Assembly (NCBI GenBank): GCA_041739875.1
Contig: JBGSNA010000263.1
Span: forward strand, 1 to 64,000
Direction: 5' to 3'
Source of the DNA: JBBSJZ01 sp041739875
Lineage (GTDB): Bacteria; Planctomycetota; Planctomycetia; Pirellulales; Pirellulaceae
Length of the DNA: 64,000 nt
Below, one piece after another: positions 1-8,147 of this stretch (position 1 is its first letter; each line of letters opens with the position of its first letter). Below the pieces are notes generated by a model that was not told the DNA's origin, did not search any database, and saw only the letters and a list, made by a program, of their open reading frames with translations. A program made the position numbers and the translations under genes.

Positions 1-517
1 AAAATGGCTTCAAAAACGTTTTTGCAGTTGCTCATCTTTCTCGCTTTTCTGGTCCAACTAACGCGGGTCGTCCACCTGACCACGCCGCAATCATCTGTTC
101 GGTTTTGCAGACAGTCCTCTGCCCGCAGGTTCTGGCTTCAGGTTGGATTATTAACGTTTTGAGGCGATAGTCAAGAAAATCTTGTGGGGGTTTGGGTGTA
201 TCGGGCACGAATCGACCACACACACGACGCTCGGAGAAGAGAGATAGATTGCGACGGTGAAAACGACATGAATTGCGAGAGTCGCTAAAATGCTCACGAA
301 GAACTGCGCAACGGGGCGGAAAGTCACGCAGCATGCCGAAAAAAGGACGACCCGGCACCAGAAGAACCCAATGCTGTCAATGGGGGCCGATTGTTTCCTC
401 CTGGAGGTTTAGGTATCAAGCCCGAAGCAAGACTCCGTCAAGTTTCGAAAAAAACGACTGCCGACGACGCGAAATTTATTTCAATTTTTTTTGGCCTTAG
501 GCTCAAAGCGACTGGAA
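1..517. other. Intergenic region, no supported gene
   Basis: No reading frame here has convincing coding character. The longest, on the minus strand at 32-358, is rich in Arg, Cys and Pro and resembles no family I know. There is a perfect 14-bp palindrome at 11-24 (CAAAAACGTTTTTG). The last 50 bases before yjbQ are A/T-rich (468-490) and may hold its promoter, but I cannot pick out -35 and -10 boxes with confidence. Confidence 0.5.
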
Positions 518-946
518 ATGTGGTTTCAAAACACGATTGAACTTCCCGCCGTGCGACGGGGTTATCATTTGGTGACTCAACGAATCCTTGATTCGATTCC
601 TGAGCTTTCTCAAATCCAAGTGGGCTGGGTGCAAGTGTTCATCCAACACACGAGTGCCTCACTCACGATCAACGAAAACGCGGATCCAGACGTGCGGATC
701 GACTTTGAAACGGCGATGAACCACGCTGTACCGGACGATCTGGACTATGTCCACACGCTTGAGGGCCCTGACGACATGCCCGCACACGTCAAAGCGTCCA
801 TGATGGGTGCAAGTGTCATGATCCCGATTGGCGACGGACGCTTGCGGCTTGGAACATGGCAAGGCATTTATCTCTGCGAGCATCGCGACCACGGCGGCCC
901 ACGCACCGTGGTGATCACGGTCATGGGTGAACGCGGCAGTCAGTGA
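518..946 (+). CDS. yjbQ: YjbQ/UPF0047 family protein
   Basis: A 142-residue protein of the YjbQ (UPF0047) family, a small single-domain fold. E. coli YjbQ is reported to have weak thiamine-phosphate synthase activity, but the physiological role is not settled. The family signatures are visible: HTSASLTINEN at residues 44-54, and the C-terminal stretch TWQGIYLCEH then DHGG, whose histidines are the conserved putative metal or active-site residues. The length matches the family (about 130-140). The frame is open upstream to a TTG at 491, but family proteins start close to the MWFQ... methionine, so I chose the ATG at 518. The gene stands alone and converges on the GH63-like gene. Its stop codon lies inside a 16-bp tandem repeat (935-982). 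The family assignment is firm and the biochemical function is not. Confidence 0.9.
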   Translation: MWFQNTIELPAVRRGYHLVTQRILDSIPELSQIQVGWVQVFIQHTSASLTINENADPDVRIDFETAMNHAVPDDLDYVHTLEGPDDMPAHVKASMMGASVMIPIGDGRLRLGTWQGIYLCEHRDHGGPRTVVITVMGERGSQ

Positions 947-982
947 TTTTGGCAGTCAATGATTTTGGCAGTTAATGAGACC
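935..982 (+). repeat. 16-bp tandem repeat across the yjbQ stop codon
   Basis: Three consecutive copies of a 16-bp unit, GGCAGTCARTGATTTT, at 935-950, 951-966 and, degenerate at its end, 967-982. The yjbQ stop codon TGA is inside the first copy, so the second and third copies extend the 3' untranslated region toward the convergent GH63-like gene. It looks like replication slippage, and I see no evidence of function. Confidence 0.75.
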
Positions 983-1012
983 TGAGCTAAACAAGTCCTC
1001 GACAAGTCTCGA

Positions 1013-3742
1013 CTAAACAACCGTTGCCAGAGGTCCGCTGTTTCCCGTTCGAGCCTGGCTCTTGAGCAGTGTTGCTACAAGAGCGGTCCAACCAGTTTGG
1101 TGGCTCGCGCCGAGTCCTTTGCCGTCATCGGCATTGAAGTACTCATAGAACAACACGAGGTCCCGCCAAGCGGGGTCGGTCGCGTAACGCGAATCGGTTC
1201 CATGCGCCGGGCGGACGCCTGACTTGTCGACTTCAAACAACGTGATGAGTCTTCGCTCGAGTTCATGCGCCACTTCGAGCAGCGTCATGCTGTTTCCTGA
1301 ACCCGTGGGGCACTCGATACGAAACTCGTCGCCATAGAACGTGTAGTACCGTCTCAGAGCTTGGATCAACAAAAAGTTAGTCGGGAACCAAATGGGTCCT
1401 CGCCAATTACTGTTCCCGCCAAACATACCGCTGTCGCTCTCACCAGGCACGTAATTGACTTCGTGGCGTTGGCCGCCAAAGTCAAACACGAATGGTTTGT
1501 CGCGGTGGGCGGCCGAGAGACTGCGAATTCCAAACGGCGACAAGAACTCAGCCTCGTCGAGCATGACGGTGAGCAGTTTTCGGAATCGCTCTTCGTTTGG
1601 AATCGCAAGCAACCGCCGCGTCGGCGTCGTCGCACCGCCGTCACCACGCTCCATGTACGACATGTGTGTTCCCAAATCAGCACGATGCTCGAGGAACCAA
1701 TTCATACGTCGCTTGAATCCGGGTAACTTATCAATGATCTTCTCTTCGAGTAGCACGCCTGTGATCAACGGGATGAGGCCGACCAGTGAACGCACGCGAA
1801 TGGGGATCGATTTTCCGTCGAGAAACAGGTGGTCGTAGTAGAATCCGTCTTGCTCGTCCCACAAACCGCTGCCGTCCATCGAATTCATCGCTTCAGCGAT
1901 CGCGACGTAGTGCTCAAAGAACTTGCTCGCCATGTCACCGTACGACATGTCGTCTTCGCCAAGTTCCATTGCCATACGCAACATCGACGCACAATAGAAC
2001 GCCATCCACGCAGTCCCGTCGGCCTGTTCGAGGTGGCCAGCGGGCAACGGTTTGCTGCGATCGAAGACACCGATATTATCGAGCCCGAGAAAGCCGCCTG
2101 CAAATATGTTGTTGCCTCGAGGATCTTTACGATTCACCCACCACGTGAAGTTGATGAGCAGCTTTTGGAATGTGCGTGCAAGGAACGTCTTATCTCGTTT
2201 TTGGGGCGGGCCAGTTGCCTTATAGACTTGCCAACAACCCCATGCGTGAACCGGGGGATTCACATCACCAAGTTGCCATTCGTACGCAGGGATTTGGCCG
2301 CTCGGGTGCATGTACCACTCACGCAAGAACAGAATCATTTGCTCTTTGGCGAAATGCGTATCGATGTCCGCCATTGGAACCATATGAAACGCGAGATCCC
2401 AGGCTGCGTACCAAGGGTATTCCCATTTGTCCGGCATCGAGATCACATCGCGATTGAACAAATGCGGCCATTCGTGATTTCGACCCTTCTTTCGTGAATC
2501 GTTTGACTTTGGACCCGCCTCGTCGCCGTCGAGCCAAGTGGAAACGACGTAGTGATAGAACTGTTTCGTCCACAACAGCCCAGCATAAGCTTGCCGCATG
2601 ATCAGTTGACGATCTTTTGACAACGAAGACGGAATTCGCTTTCCGTAAAACTCGTCGCATTCTTGTTTGCGTCTGTCGAAAGTTTCGTCGAATGATTTGC
2701 CAAAAGCTTGCGAGCGAAAGTTCTCGACTTTGCCGCTACACGTTTCCGTGGCAAACGGGTCAATCGCTTCAGTTAAACGCAAGCGAACGACTTTAGATTG
2801 CCCAGCAGGGATCATCACGAGGCCGTATGACGCGCACTTCGTGCCGCTTTGCTTTGGATTCACAGCACTCGTGTCGCCTTGCACGACAAAGTGATGAAAG
2901 GCATCTTTGAAGTAATCGGATTCGCTCGGCAAGCCCGGATGCAGTTTCTTATTCGTTTCATTGTCCGTGAACAACCATGGCCAAGCATCGTCCCCGTTCA
3001 TCGAGTCGCAAGCAAACCAAAAACTCTTGAGTGATTCGTGGTACGTGACAACAGACTCACCTTTGAGTTTCATCGAAGGTCTGGCAGTACAGCCTTCGTC
3101 GGTACATTGCCAAGTCCACGTGTTGCGAAAGAACAACTGCGGCAACACATGAACCACTGCTGGTTGCGGCCCACGATTGGTGATCTTCAGCCGAATCAGC
3201 ACGTCATTGGGCGAGCCTTTGGCGTACTCGATTTCGACGTCAAAGTAACGTGATTCTTCGAACGCACCGCTATCGACAAGCTCATACTCTGGCTCTAGCC
3301 GATTTCGCATGCGGCTGACGTTGGGCAGGTCTTCGTACGGGTATCGCTTTTGCGGATACTTGTACAACGCACGCATGTAGCTGTGCGTGGGAGAGCTATC
3401 CAAATAATAGTAGCACTCTTTGACGTCTTCGCCGTGGTTGCCCTCAGGTCCGGTGAGGCCAAACAGCCTCTCCTTCAAAATGGGATCTCGACCGTTCCAA
3501 AGCCCAACAGAAAAGCAAAGTCGGCATTCGCGATCGCTAATACCAAGCAAGCCGTCTTCACCCCAACGATACGCGCGGCTCCGGGCGTGATCATGCGGAA
3601 AATAGCTCCAAGTCGCGTCACCGCCCTCGCTGTAGTCCTCGCGAACGGTGCCCCATTGTCGTTCTGAGAGATAGGGTCCCCACCGATGCCAGTTTTCTTG
3701 ACGTTTTTGGCTTTTGAGCAAGCGTTCGTCTTCGACAGTCAT
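1013..3742 (-). CDS. GH63-like glucosidase (MGH1-type glycoside hydrolase)
   Basis: A 909-residue protein resembling bacterial GH63/MGH1-like glucosidases, which are inverting enzymes with an (alpha/alpha)6 barrel and an N-terminal beta-sandwich. The N-terminus (WHRWGPYLSERQWGTVREDYS) and the later segments WPHLFNRDVISMPDKWEYPW, AWDLAFHMVPMADID, YMHPSGQIPAYEWQLGDVNPPV and GMFGGNSNWRGPIWFP are typical of the family's barrel loops. There is no signal peptide, so it probably acts in the cytoplasm on an alpha-glucoside, perhaps a storage or compatible-solute oligosaccharide. The substrate cannot be read from the sequence. It lies 93 bp downstream of pgk on the same strand and may be cotranscribed with it. 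The family call is good, but the precise activity is inferred. Long antisense frames over this gene are composition artefacts. Confidence 0.85.
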   Translation of the reverse strand: MTVEDERLLKSQKRQENWHRWGPYLSERQWGTVREDYSEGGDATWSYFPHDHARSRAYRWGEDGLLGISDRECRLCFSVGLWNGRDPILKERLFGLTGPEGNHGEDVKECYYYLDSSPTHSYMRALYKYPQKRYPYEDLPNVSRMRNRLEPEYELVDSGAFEESRYFDVEIEYAKGSPNDVLIRLKITNRGPQPAVVHVLPQLFFRNTWTWQCTDEGCTARPSMKLKGESVVTYHESLKSFWFACDSMNGDDAWPWLFTDNETNKKLHPGLPSESDYFKDAFHHFVVQGDTSAVNPKQSGTKCASYGLVMIPAGQSKVVRLRLTEAIDPFATETCSGKVENFRSQAFGKSFDETFDRRKQECDEFYGKRIPSSLSKDRQLIMRQAYAGLLWTKQFYHYVVSTWLDGDEAGPKSNDSRKKGRNHEWPHLFNRDVISMPDKWEYPWYAAWDLAFHMVPMADIDTHFAKEQMILFLREWYMHPSGQIPAYEWQLGDVNPPVHAWGCWQVYKATGPPQKRDKTFLARTFQKLLINFTWWVNRKDPRGNNIFAGGFLGLDNIGVFDRSKPLPAGHLEQADGTAWMAFYCASMLRMAMELGEDDMSYGDMASKFFEHYVAIAEAMNSMDGSGLWDEQDGFYYDHLFLDGKSIPIRVRSLVGLIPLITGVLLEEKIIDKLPGFKRRMNWFLEHRADLGTHMSYMERGDGGATTPTRRLLAIPNEERFRKLLTVMLDEAEFLSPFGIRSLSAAHRDKPFVFDFGGQRHEVNYVPGESDSGMFGGNSNWRGPIWFPTNFLLIQALRRYYTFYGDEFRIECPTGSGNSMTLLEVAHELERRLITLFEVDKSGVRPAHGTDSRYATDPAWRDLVLFYEYFNADDGKGLGASHQTGWTALVATLLKSQARTGNSGPLATVV

Positions 3743-3835
3743 CGGTGATTCTTTCAGATCGACAGGGTGCGCGACTTAGATGCAAAGTAACTTCAGCTAC
3801 TCCATTAGCTTTCCAAATGCCCCCCAAGTATACCG

Positions 3836-5029
3836 TTAGACGTTGTCGAGCAATTCGACGGCAGCAAACTTTTCACCTTCGAGCATTGAAAGACTGGCGC
3901 CGCCGCCGGTGCTGACGTGGCTGACTTGATCGGCAAAGCCGAGTTGCTCTACTGCCGCCGCACTATCACCGCCGCCGATAATGCTCATCCCGTTGCCGTC
4001 TGCAATCGCTTGTGCAACCGCGATTGTGCCAGCATCCATCGGTGGTTTTTCGAAGACGCCCATCGGTCCATTCCAGACAATCGTCTTGGCATTCTTGATG
4101 ACTTCGGCATACAGCTTGGCGGTTTCGGGTCCAATATCGAGGCCTTCCATGTCGTCGGGAATTTCACCTGCGGCAACGATCTTCTTGTTGCAACCGGCGA
4201 TGTTCCGGAAGTCGTCTCCGCAGTGTGTGTCGACGGGCAGGTGCAGTTTGCTGCCGCCCTGTTCGATGAGACGTTTTGCCAATTCAACTTTGTCGGGTTC
4301 GACGAGGCTTCCGCCGACCTTGCCGCCTTGCGCGAGCGAGAAGGTATAGGCCATCGCGCCTCCAATAAGGACTGCGTCACAAATGCCAAGCAGGTTCTCG
4401 ATCACGTTGATTTTATCACTGACCTTGGCGCCGCCAAGGATCGCGACGAATGGTCGCTCGGGATTGCTGATCGCGTCGCTGAGGTACTCAATTTCTTTGG
4501 CGACAAGGTGACCGACGACGCGCGGCTTTCCTGCCATCGCTTCGGGAACTGCAACCATCGAGGCATCGCTGCGGTGGCACGTTCCGAATGCATCGTTACA
4601 GTAAATATCGCCCATTGAAGCGAGCTTAGCGGCGAACTCCGCGTCACCTTTTTGTTCGCCCTTGTTGAACCGCACGTTCTCAAGAACGACACAATCACCG
4701 TCGGCGAGCGAGGCAACTTTTGCTTGGGCGTCATCTCCCACGGTGTCCGAAGCAAATGCGACTGATTTGCCGAGCATTTCACCCAGACGGACTGCGGCTG
4801 GCTTGAGGCTGTACTTCGAGTCGTCGCCTTCGCCTTTGGGTCGGCCGAGGTGGCTCATCAAAACCAGTTTCCCACCGCGGTCGACGACACTCTGGATACT
4901 TGGAAGCGCCATCCGGATTCGACGGTCATCGGTAATCGTTCCGCTTTCGTCCAAAGGAACATTAAAGTCCACACGCATCAGGACGGTTTTGCCTTGTACG
5001 TCTACTGCGTCGATCGATTTTTTAACCAT
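3836..5029 (-). CDS. pgk: Phosphoglycerate kinase
   Basis: A 397-residue phosphoglycerate kinase, which transfers phosphate from 1,3-bisphosphoglycerate to ADP in glycolysis (reverse in gluconeogenesis). It shows the N-terminal substrate-binding signature VLMRVDFNVPLDESG near residues 15-30, the basic patch SHLGRPKG near 60, and the C-terminal nucleotide-binding glycine-rich segments WNGPMGVFE and GGGDSAAAV followed by HVSTGGGASLSMLEG. The length is standard for bacteria, and the start methionine of MVKKSIDAV agrees with the family. It is transcribed away from the exported unknown gene at 5324 and sits upstream of the GH63-like gene. Acyl-phosphate and triose metabolism from the nearby BMC pathway (DHAP) would feed this step, although the genes are not in one operon. 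Confidence 0.98.
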   Translation of the reverse strand: MVKKSIDAVDVQGKTVLMRVDFNVPLDESGTITDDRRIRMALPSIQSVVDRGGKLVLMSHLGRPKGEGDDSKYSLKPAAVRLGEMLGKSVAFASDTVGDDAQAKVASLADGDCVVLENVRFNKGEQKGDAEFAAKLASMGDIYCNDAFGTCHRSDASMVAVPEAMAGKPRVVGHLVAKEIEYLSDAISNPERPFVAILGGAKVSDKINVIENLLGICDAVLIGGAMAYTFSLAQGGKVGGSLVEPDKVELAKRLIEQGGSKLHLPVDTHCGDDFRNIAGCNKKIVAAGEIPDDMEGLDIGPETAKLYAEVIKNAKTIVWNGPMGVFEKPPMDAGTIAVAQAIADGNGMSIIGGGDSAAAVEQLGFADQVSHVSTGGGASLSMLEGEKFAAVELLDNV

Positions 5030-5323
5030 TTCTCATTCTCTTTGGGTGATGCAACGGGTTTCGGACTGCGATTATCGGGAATCAGCGACAAGCCGCAATC
5101 GGCCTGTATTTCGCCTTGATCTCGAATTTCGCCTCAAGCTCGTCGCCCGTCCGGCCGTGCCGATGACGGATCTTCTTGTCACCACGCGTGGAATGGGAAA
5201 TGTCTCAACTCAGCCCCTGCTTTGAGCCGAACATCCACTACAAGCGTCTTGATCGGCACCGTGCTGGTTGGAGGTGATGCGCGTTATGTGAAGACGCGGG
5301 CAATCGGTGTTCGGGGGGACACG
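5030..5323. other. Divergent intergenic region, pgk / exported unknown
   Basis: About 294 bp between two divergent start codons, so promoters for both genes should lie here. I see a 9-bp direct repeat, ATTTCGCCT, at 5108-5116 and 5126-5134 (18 bp apart), with weaker similarity in the following bases. No gene, RNA or strong palindrome is apparent. Confidence 0.4.
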
Positions 5324-6226
5324 ATGGCGGTTAGATCGAGTTGGGCGTCCAGATCCAGTGCTTTGGCACAGGGCATACTGGTCGTATCGCTGCTGTCGCT
5401 GCATACAGGAATCGCTGTACGTAAACACGTCACTTTGGCCGCCGAGCCGTTGGGCCATGCGCCAAGCAATGACGGTATCTCCCTTTTCGCATCAAGAGAG
5501 CAACGAGAAGAAGCCATCTCAGCCCTTCCGCTGGATCGTCTCACGCCCGAAGCTCGTCAACGAATTCAGAGCATCGTCCAGTCTCCCACGATCTATCGGC
5601 GGATGCCGACTCAGGCGATCGATTGCGACCGGGACATGTTTCTATTCCTCACTCGCAATCCCGAAGTACTCGTCGGGATGTGGGACTTGATGGATGTAAC
5701 TCACGTCGCTACGCGTCGCACAGGACCGTTCCAACTCGAAGCGGAAGACGGCAGCGGCACAACGTGCAAAGTCGACTTGGTCTACGGCGATTCTACCACG
5801 CATGTCTTTGTCGCCGACGGCGGCTACGACGGGCGAATGGTCGCCAAACCGATCCAAGGCAAAGGCATCTTCTTACTGCGTAGCTCTTACGCCACGTCAT
5901 CGTCCGGCGGAACCACGGTCGCCGGCACACTCGATTGTTTCGTGCAATTCGAGAGCCTCGGTGCTGACTTGGTGGCTCGAACACTCAGCGGCGTGATCGG
6001 CCGTTCCGCTGACAACAACTTTATCGAAACGGCTCGGTTCATTTCCCAAGTCTCGCAAGCCTCTGCGAGAAACCCAAGCTCTATGGTGGACGTCGCTGAA
6101 CGAATCCCCCAAGTCTCTCCAGCGACACGCAAACAGTTCGTTGACACGATCGTAACCGTCAGCCGGCGCTCGCTGAATACGCCGCAAACAGCAAGCGTCC
6201 AAGTGCCAGACGATACGACTCGCTAG
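5324..6226 (+). CDS. Exported protein of unknown function
   Basis: I do not recognise this 300-residue protein. From the ATG at 5324 it begins with an n-region and hydrophobic core (ALAQGILVVSLLSLHTGIAV) that looks like a signal peptide. The frame is open further upstream to 5222, but that extension would bury the signal peptide, so I rejected it. The mature part has a charged helical segment (residues about 60-100, with LTPEARQRIQSIVQSPTIYRR), then a region containing NPEVLVGMWDLMDV and a beta-rich stretch. The pattern of aromatic and Gly residues resembles exported planctomycete proteins of unknown function. It converges on the SDR gene, and the two stop codons overlap by 4 bp. The coding call is good and the function is unknown. 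Confidence 0.75.
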   Translation: MAVRSSWASRSSALAQGILVVSLLSLHTGIAVRKHVTLAAEPLGHAPSNDGISLFASREQREEAISALPLDRLTPEARQRIQSIVQSPTIYRRMPTQAIDCDRDMFLFLTRNPEVLVGMWDLMDVTHVATRRTGPFQLEAEDGSGTTCKVDLVYGDSTTHVFVADGGYDGRMVAKPIQGKGIFLLRSSYATSSSGGTTVAGTLDCFVQFESLGADLVARTLSGVIGRSADNNFIETARFISQVSQASARNPSSMVDVAERIPQVSPATRKQFVDTIVTVSRRSLNTPQTASVQVPDDTTR

Positions 6227-7017
6227 CGCGAGGCCGCTTCGTCGACACGGTACATTTCTCGCCAAGGCAGCTGAATCCCGCCGTCGATGGTGAGCGTGCT
6301 GCCGGTGACATAAGCACTGGCGGGGTCCGCTAAAAAAACCACGCCGCGGCCAATCTCTTCGCTTTGTCCTAGCCGGCCCCAAGGCAGCTTCTTGCCTTCT
6401 CGCTCAAGCGTCTCTTCACTGAAGAACTTGCGCTCGCCGGGAGTATCGATCCAGCCTGGATGAACGATATTGACTCGGATGCGATGGTGAGCCAATTCAA
6501 CAGCTGCTGTTCGAGCCATTTGGTCAATCGCTGCTTTAGCCATATTGTATGCCATCGCACCAGGCATCGCCATGTGCGCATGCGGACTGCTGATCACCAC
6601 AATGTTGCCGCCCTTGCCAGCCTCGCTCATTCGTTTGGCCGCAGCTCGCACAAGATAAAACGGCCCCCACATTGTCACATCGATTGTGCGGCGAAACTCT
6701 TTCATGTCCGATTCGAGCATCAGGTGTCGATCGCTGTACGCAGCGTTACTGACCACGATGTCGACACCACCCATGGCTGCGATCGATGCGTCGACGAGAT
6801 GTTCCACGGCATCTTCGTCACCAAGATCTGCGGAAATCGCGTGTGCCTTGGCACCCAACTCCGAGCATCGTTGGCAAACCTCTTCGGCTTCCTCGGGGTG
6901 ACTGCGATAGTTGACGACGACTTCCGCGCCCGCCCGAGCCAACTCGATCGCGATTCCGCGTCCGATTCCACGTGAAGCGCCTGTTACCAAAGCTCGTTGT
7001 CCGCTCAAAACACTCAT
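6223..7017 (-). CDS. SDR-family NAD(P)-dependent oxidoreductase
   Basis: A 264-residue classical short-chain dehydrogenase/reductase. It has the N-terminal Rossmann motif TGASRGIGRG (residues about 11-20), an NAD(P)-discriminating Asn-Tyr-Arg after beta-2 (VVNYRSHPEE, suggesting NADPH), the SNAAYS variant of the NNAG motif, a catalytic Ser in VVISSPHAH, the YNMAK catalytic Tyr/Lys pair, and the C-terminal VTGSTLTIDGG substrate-loop signature. It resembles FabG and glucose/sugar dehydrogenases, and the true substrate is open. It is transcribed divergently from the DeoR regulator of the BMC operon across a 289-bp region with operator-like repeats, so it could belong to the same sugar-catabolic regulon. 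That link is inference. Confidence 0.9.
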   Translation of the reverse strand: MSVLSGQRALVTGASRGIGRGIAIELARAGAEVVVNYRSHPEEAEEVCQRCSELGAKAHAISADLGDEDAVEHLVDASIAAMGGVDIVVSNAAYSDRHLMLESDMKEFRRTIDVTMWGPFYLVRAAAKRMSEAGKGGNIVVISSPHAHMAMPGAMAYNMAKAAIDQMARTAAVELAHHRIRVNIVHPGWIDTPGERKFFSEETLEREGKKLPWGRLGQSEEIGRGVVFLADPASAYVTGSTLTIDGGIQLPWREMYRVDEAASR

Positions 7018-7306
7018 GAAGAACTCTTTTATCGCACTCGTGGTTTACGATTTTTAGGGTGACGCGATCGTGAGGTACGGGATCACGTTCCGTATTTCAA
7101 TTCCACAAAAGGTTAGCCTGCGGCGAGACTGCGGTCGATTCCGCGTCCCGACGGCCGGTCCGGTTCAGCCAACGGCATCGCGAGGAAGCAAAACAGGAAT
7201 GACAGATTTCTTTCACGATTAAAGAAATCTTTCACATTGGTGCTTGCACTTACGCACCTGGTGCAATTAGTCTTTCACTCCAACAAACGAAATTCCTGTT
7301 TTTGAG
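7018..7306. promoter_or_regulatory. Divergent control region, SDR / deoR-BMC
   Basis: A 289-bp divergent region. Its proximal half, close to deoR, is dense in repeats. CTTTCAC occurs at 7210-7216, 7229-7235 and 7272-7278. A perfect 7-7-7 inverted repeat (TTTCTTT / AAAGAAA) lies at 7207-7227. GGTGC...GCACC pairs at 7239-7243 and 7254-7258, and TTGCAC...GTGCAA at 7244-7249 and 7261-7266. DeoR-family repressors are known to bind repeated T/C-rich sites of this kind, so this is the best candidate for an autoregulatory operator controlling deoR and the BMC genes. I cannot define the promoter boxes. Confidence 0.55.
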
Positions 7307-8080
7307 GTGAAAGTGGCGACAGAAACCCGTCGAGACCGACTTCGCGAGCTGGTTCAAGCTCGGGGATTTGCGGCCCTTGGCGAGTTGGCGTCGTCACTTG
7401 AAGTCAGCGAATCGACGATTCGCAGGGATTTGGAGTTGCTCGAGTTGGCCGGAGAAGCTCGGCGAACGCATGGCGGCGTGTATTGGACGGGCGAGTCGGA
7501 CACGATCCAGGTGTTTGAGTCGCGTAAGGATGACCAGTGGCCTGCCAAGCAAGCGATTGGAATCGCGGCCGCAGCCTGGATCGAAGATCACGACACGATT
7601 TTGCTCGACGGCGGAAGCACGACTTACGAATTGGCTCGGCAACTGATTTCGCGGCCGCTCCAAGTCGTCACGAACAGCTTGCCCGTGGCGCACTTATTGA
7701 GCACAAGCGATTCAATTGACTTGGTGATGATTGGCGGGTGCGTTCGCGGTCGAACGAGCGTCACGATCGGTCCGATGGCGGATTCGATGCTTGGCGGGAT
7801 CAATGTTCGAAAAGCGTTTTTGTCAGTCGCTGGCATTAACGAACAGGGTTATTTCAACAGCGACATGATGCTCGTGGAGAGCGAAAAAGTCATGCTCGCG
7901 AGAGCTGACCAAGCCTTCGTGGTTGCCGATAGCAGCAAGTTTGGGCGAGCTAGCTTGTCGCGATTATGCGGATTGCAAGACGTGCATGGTGTGATCACGG
8001 ATACTGGATTGGATTCCAAGTGGAAAGAGTGGCTGGAGTCGACTGGGGTCCAATTAGTCTTAGCTGCACCAGTTTATTGA
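7307..8080 (+). CDS. DeoR/GlpR-family transcriptional regulator
   Basis: A 257-residue DeoR-family repressor. The N-terminal winged helix-turn-helix (residues about 5-57) shows the family signature, with LASSLEVSESTIRRDLELLE as recognition helix and the wing RRTHGG. The C-terminal DeoRC sensor domain, an isomerase-like fold that binds a phosphorylated sugar, carries LDGGSTTYELARQL, the phosphate-loop type motif VVTNSLPVAHLL, MIGG and VVADSSKFGR. The start codon is GTG at 7307, with a second GTG two codons on. Its stop is 67 bp upstream of pduL, so it is the probable local regulator of the BMC operon. The inducer is likely a phosphorylated deoxy-sugar or triose phosphate, which is inference from family and context. 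Confidence 0.95.
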   Translation: MKVATETRRDRLRELVQARGFAALGELASSLEVSESTIRRDLELLELAGEARRTHGGVYWTGESDTIQVFESRKDDQWPAKQAIGIAAAAWIEDHDTILLDGGSTTYELARQLISRPLQVVTNSLPVAHLLSTSDSIDLVMIGGCVRGRTSVTIGPMADSMLGGINVRKAFLSVAGINEQGYFNSDMMLVESEKVMLARADQAFVVADSSKFGRASLSRLCGLQDVHGVITDTGLDSKWKEWLESTGVQLVLAAPVY

Positions 8081-8121
8081 AACGCGTTCGCAGAGCACTG
8101 CATCGCATAGACATTCGTTAG

Positions 8122-8136
8122 AAACCGTAACGGTTT
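8122..8136. promoter_or_regulatory. Perfect 7-1-7 palindrome just upstream of pduL
   Basis: AAACCGT-A-ACGGTTT, ending 11 bases before the ATG of pduL. As DNA it is a symmetric protein-binding site candidate. As RNA it could form a 5-bp stem with a 5-base loop next to the start codon. Its position between deoR and the first BMC gene makes an operator or translation control element plausible. Confidence 0.5.
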
Positions 8137-8147
8137 ACCAATACAAT

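Noticed and set aside
32..358. 108-residue minus-strand reading frame at the left edge
   Set aside because: Arg/Cys/Pro-rich composition, no motif, no start context; looks like noise in intergenic DNA.
1829..2497. 222-residue frame antisense to the GH63-like gene
   Set aside because: Lies fully within a clear family gene; His/Arg/Val-rich composition typical of an antisense shadow.
3917..4618. 233-residue frame antisense to pgk
   Set aside because: Shadow of a highly conserved enzyme gene; no independent domain.
6460..6975. 171-residue frame antisense to the SDR gene
   Set aside because: His/Cys-rich shadow of a well-supported gene.
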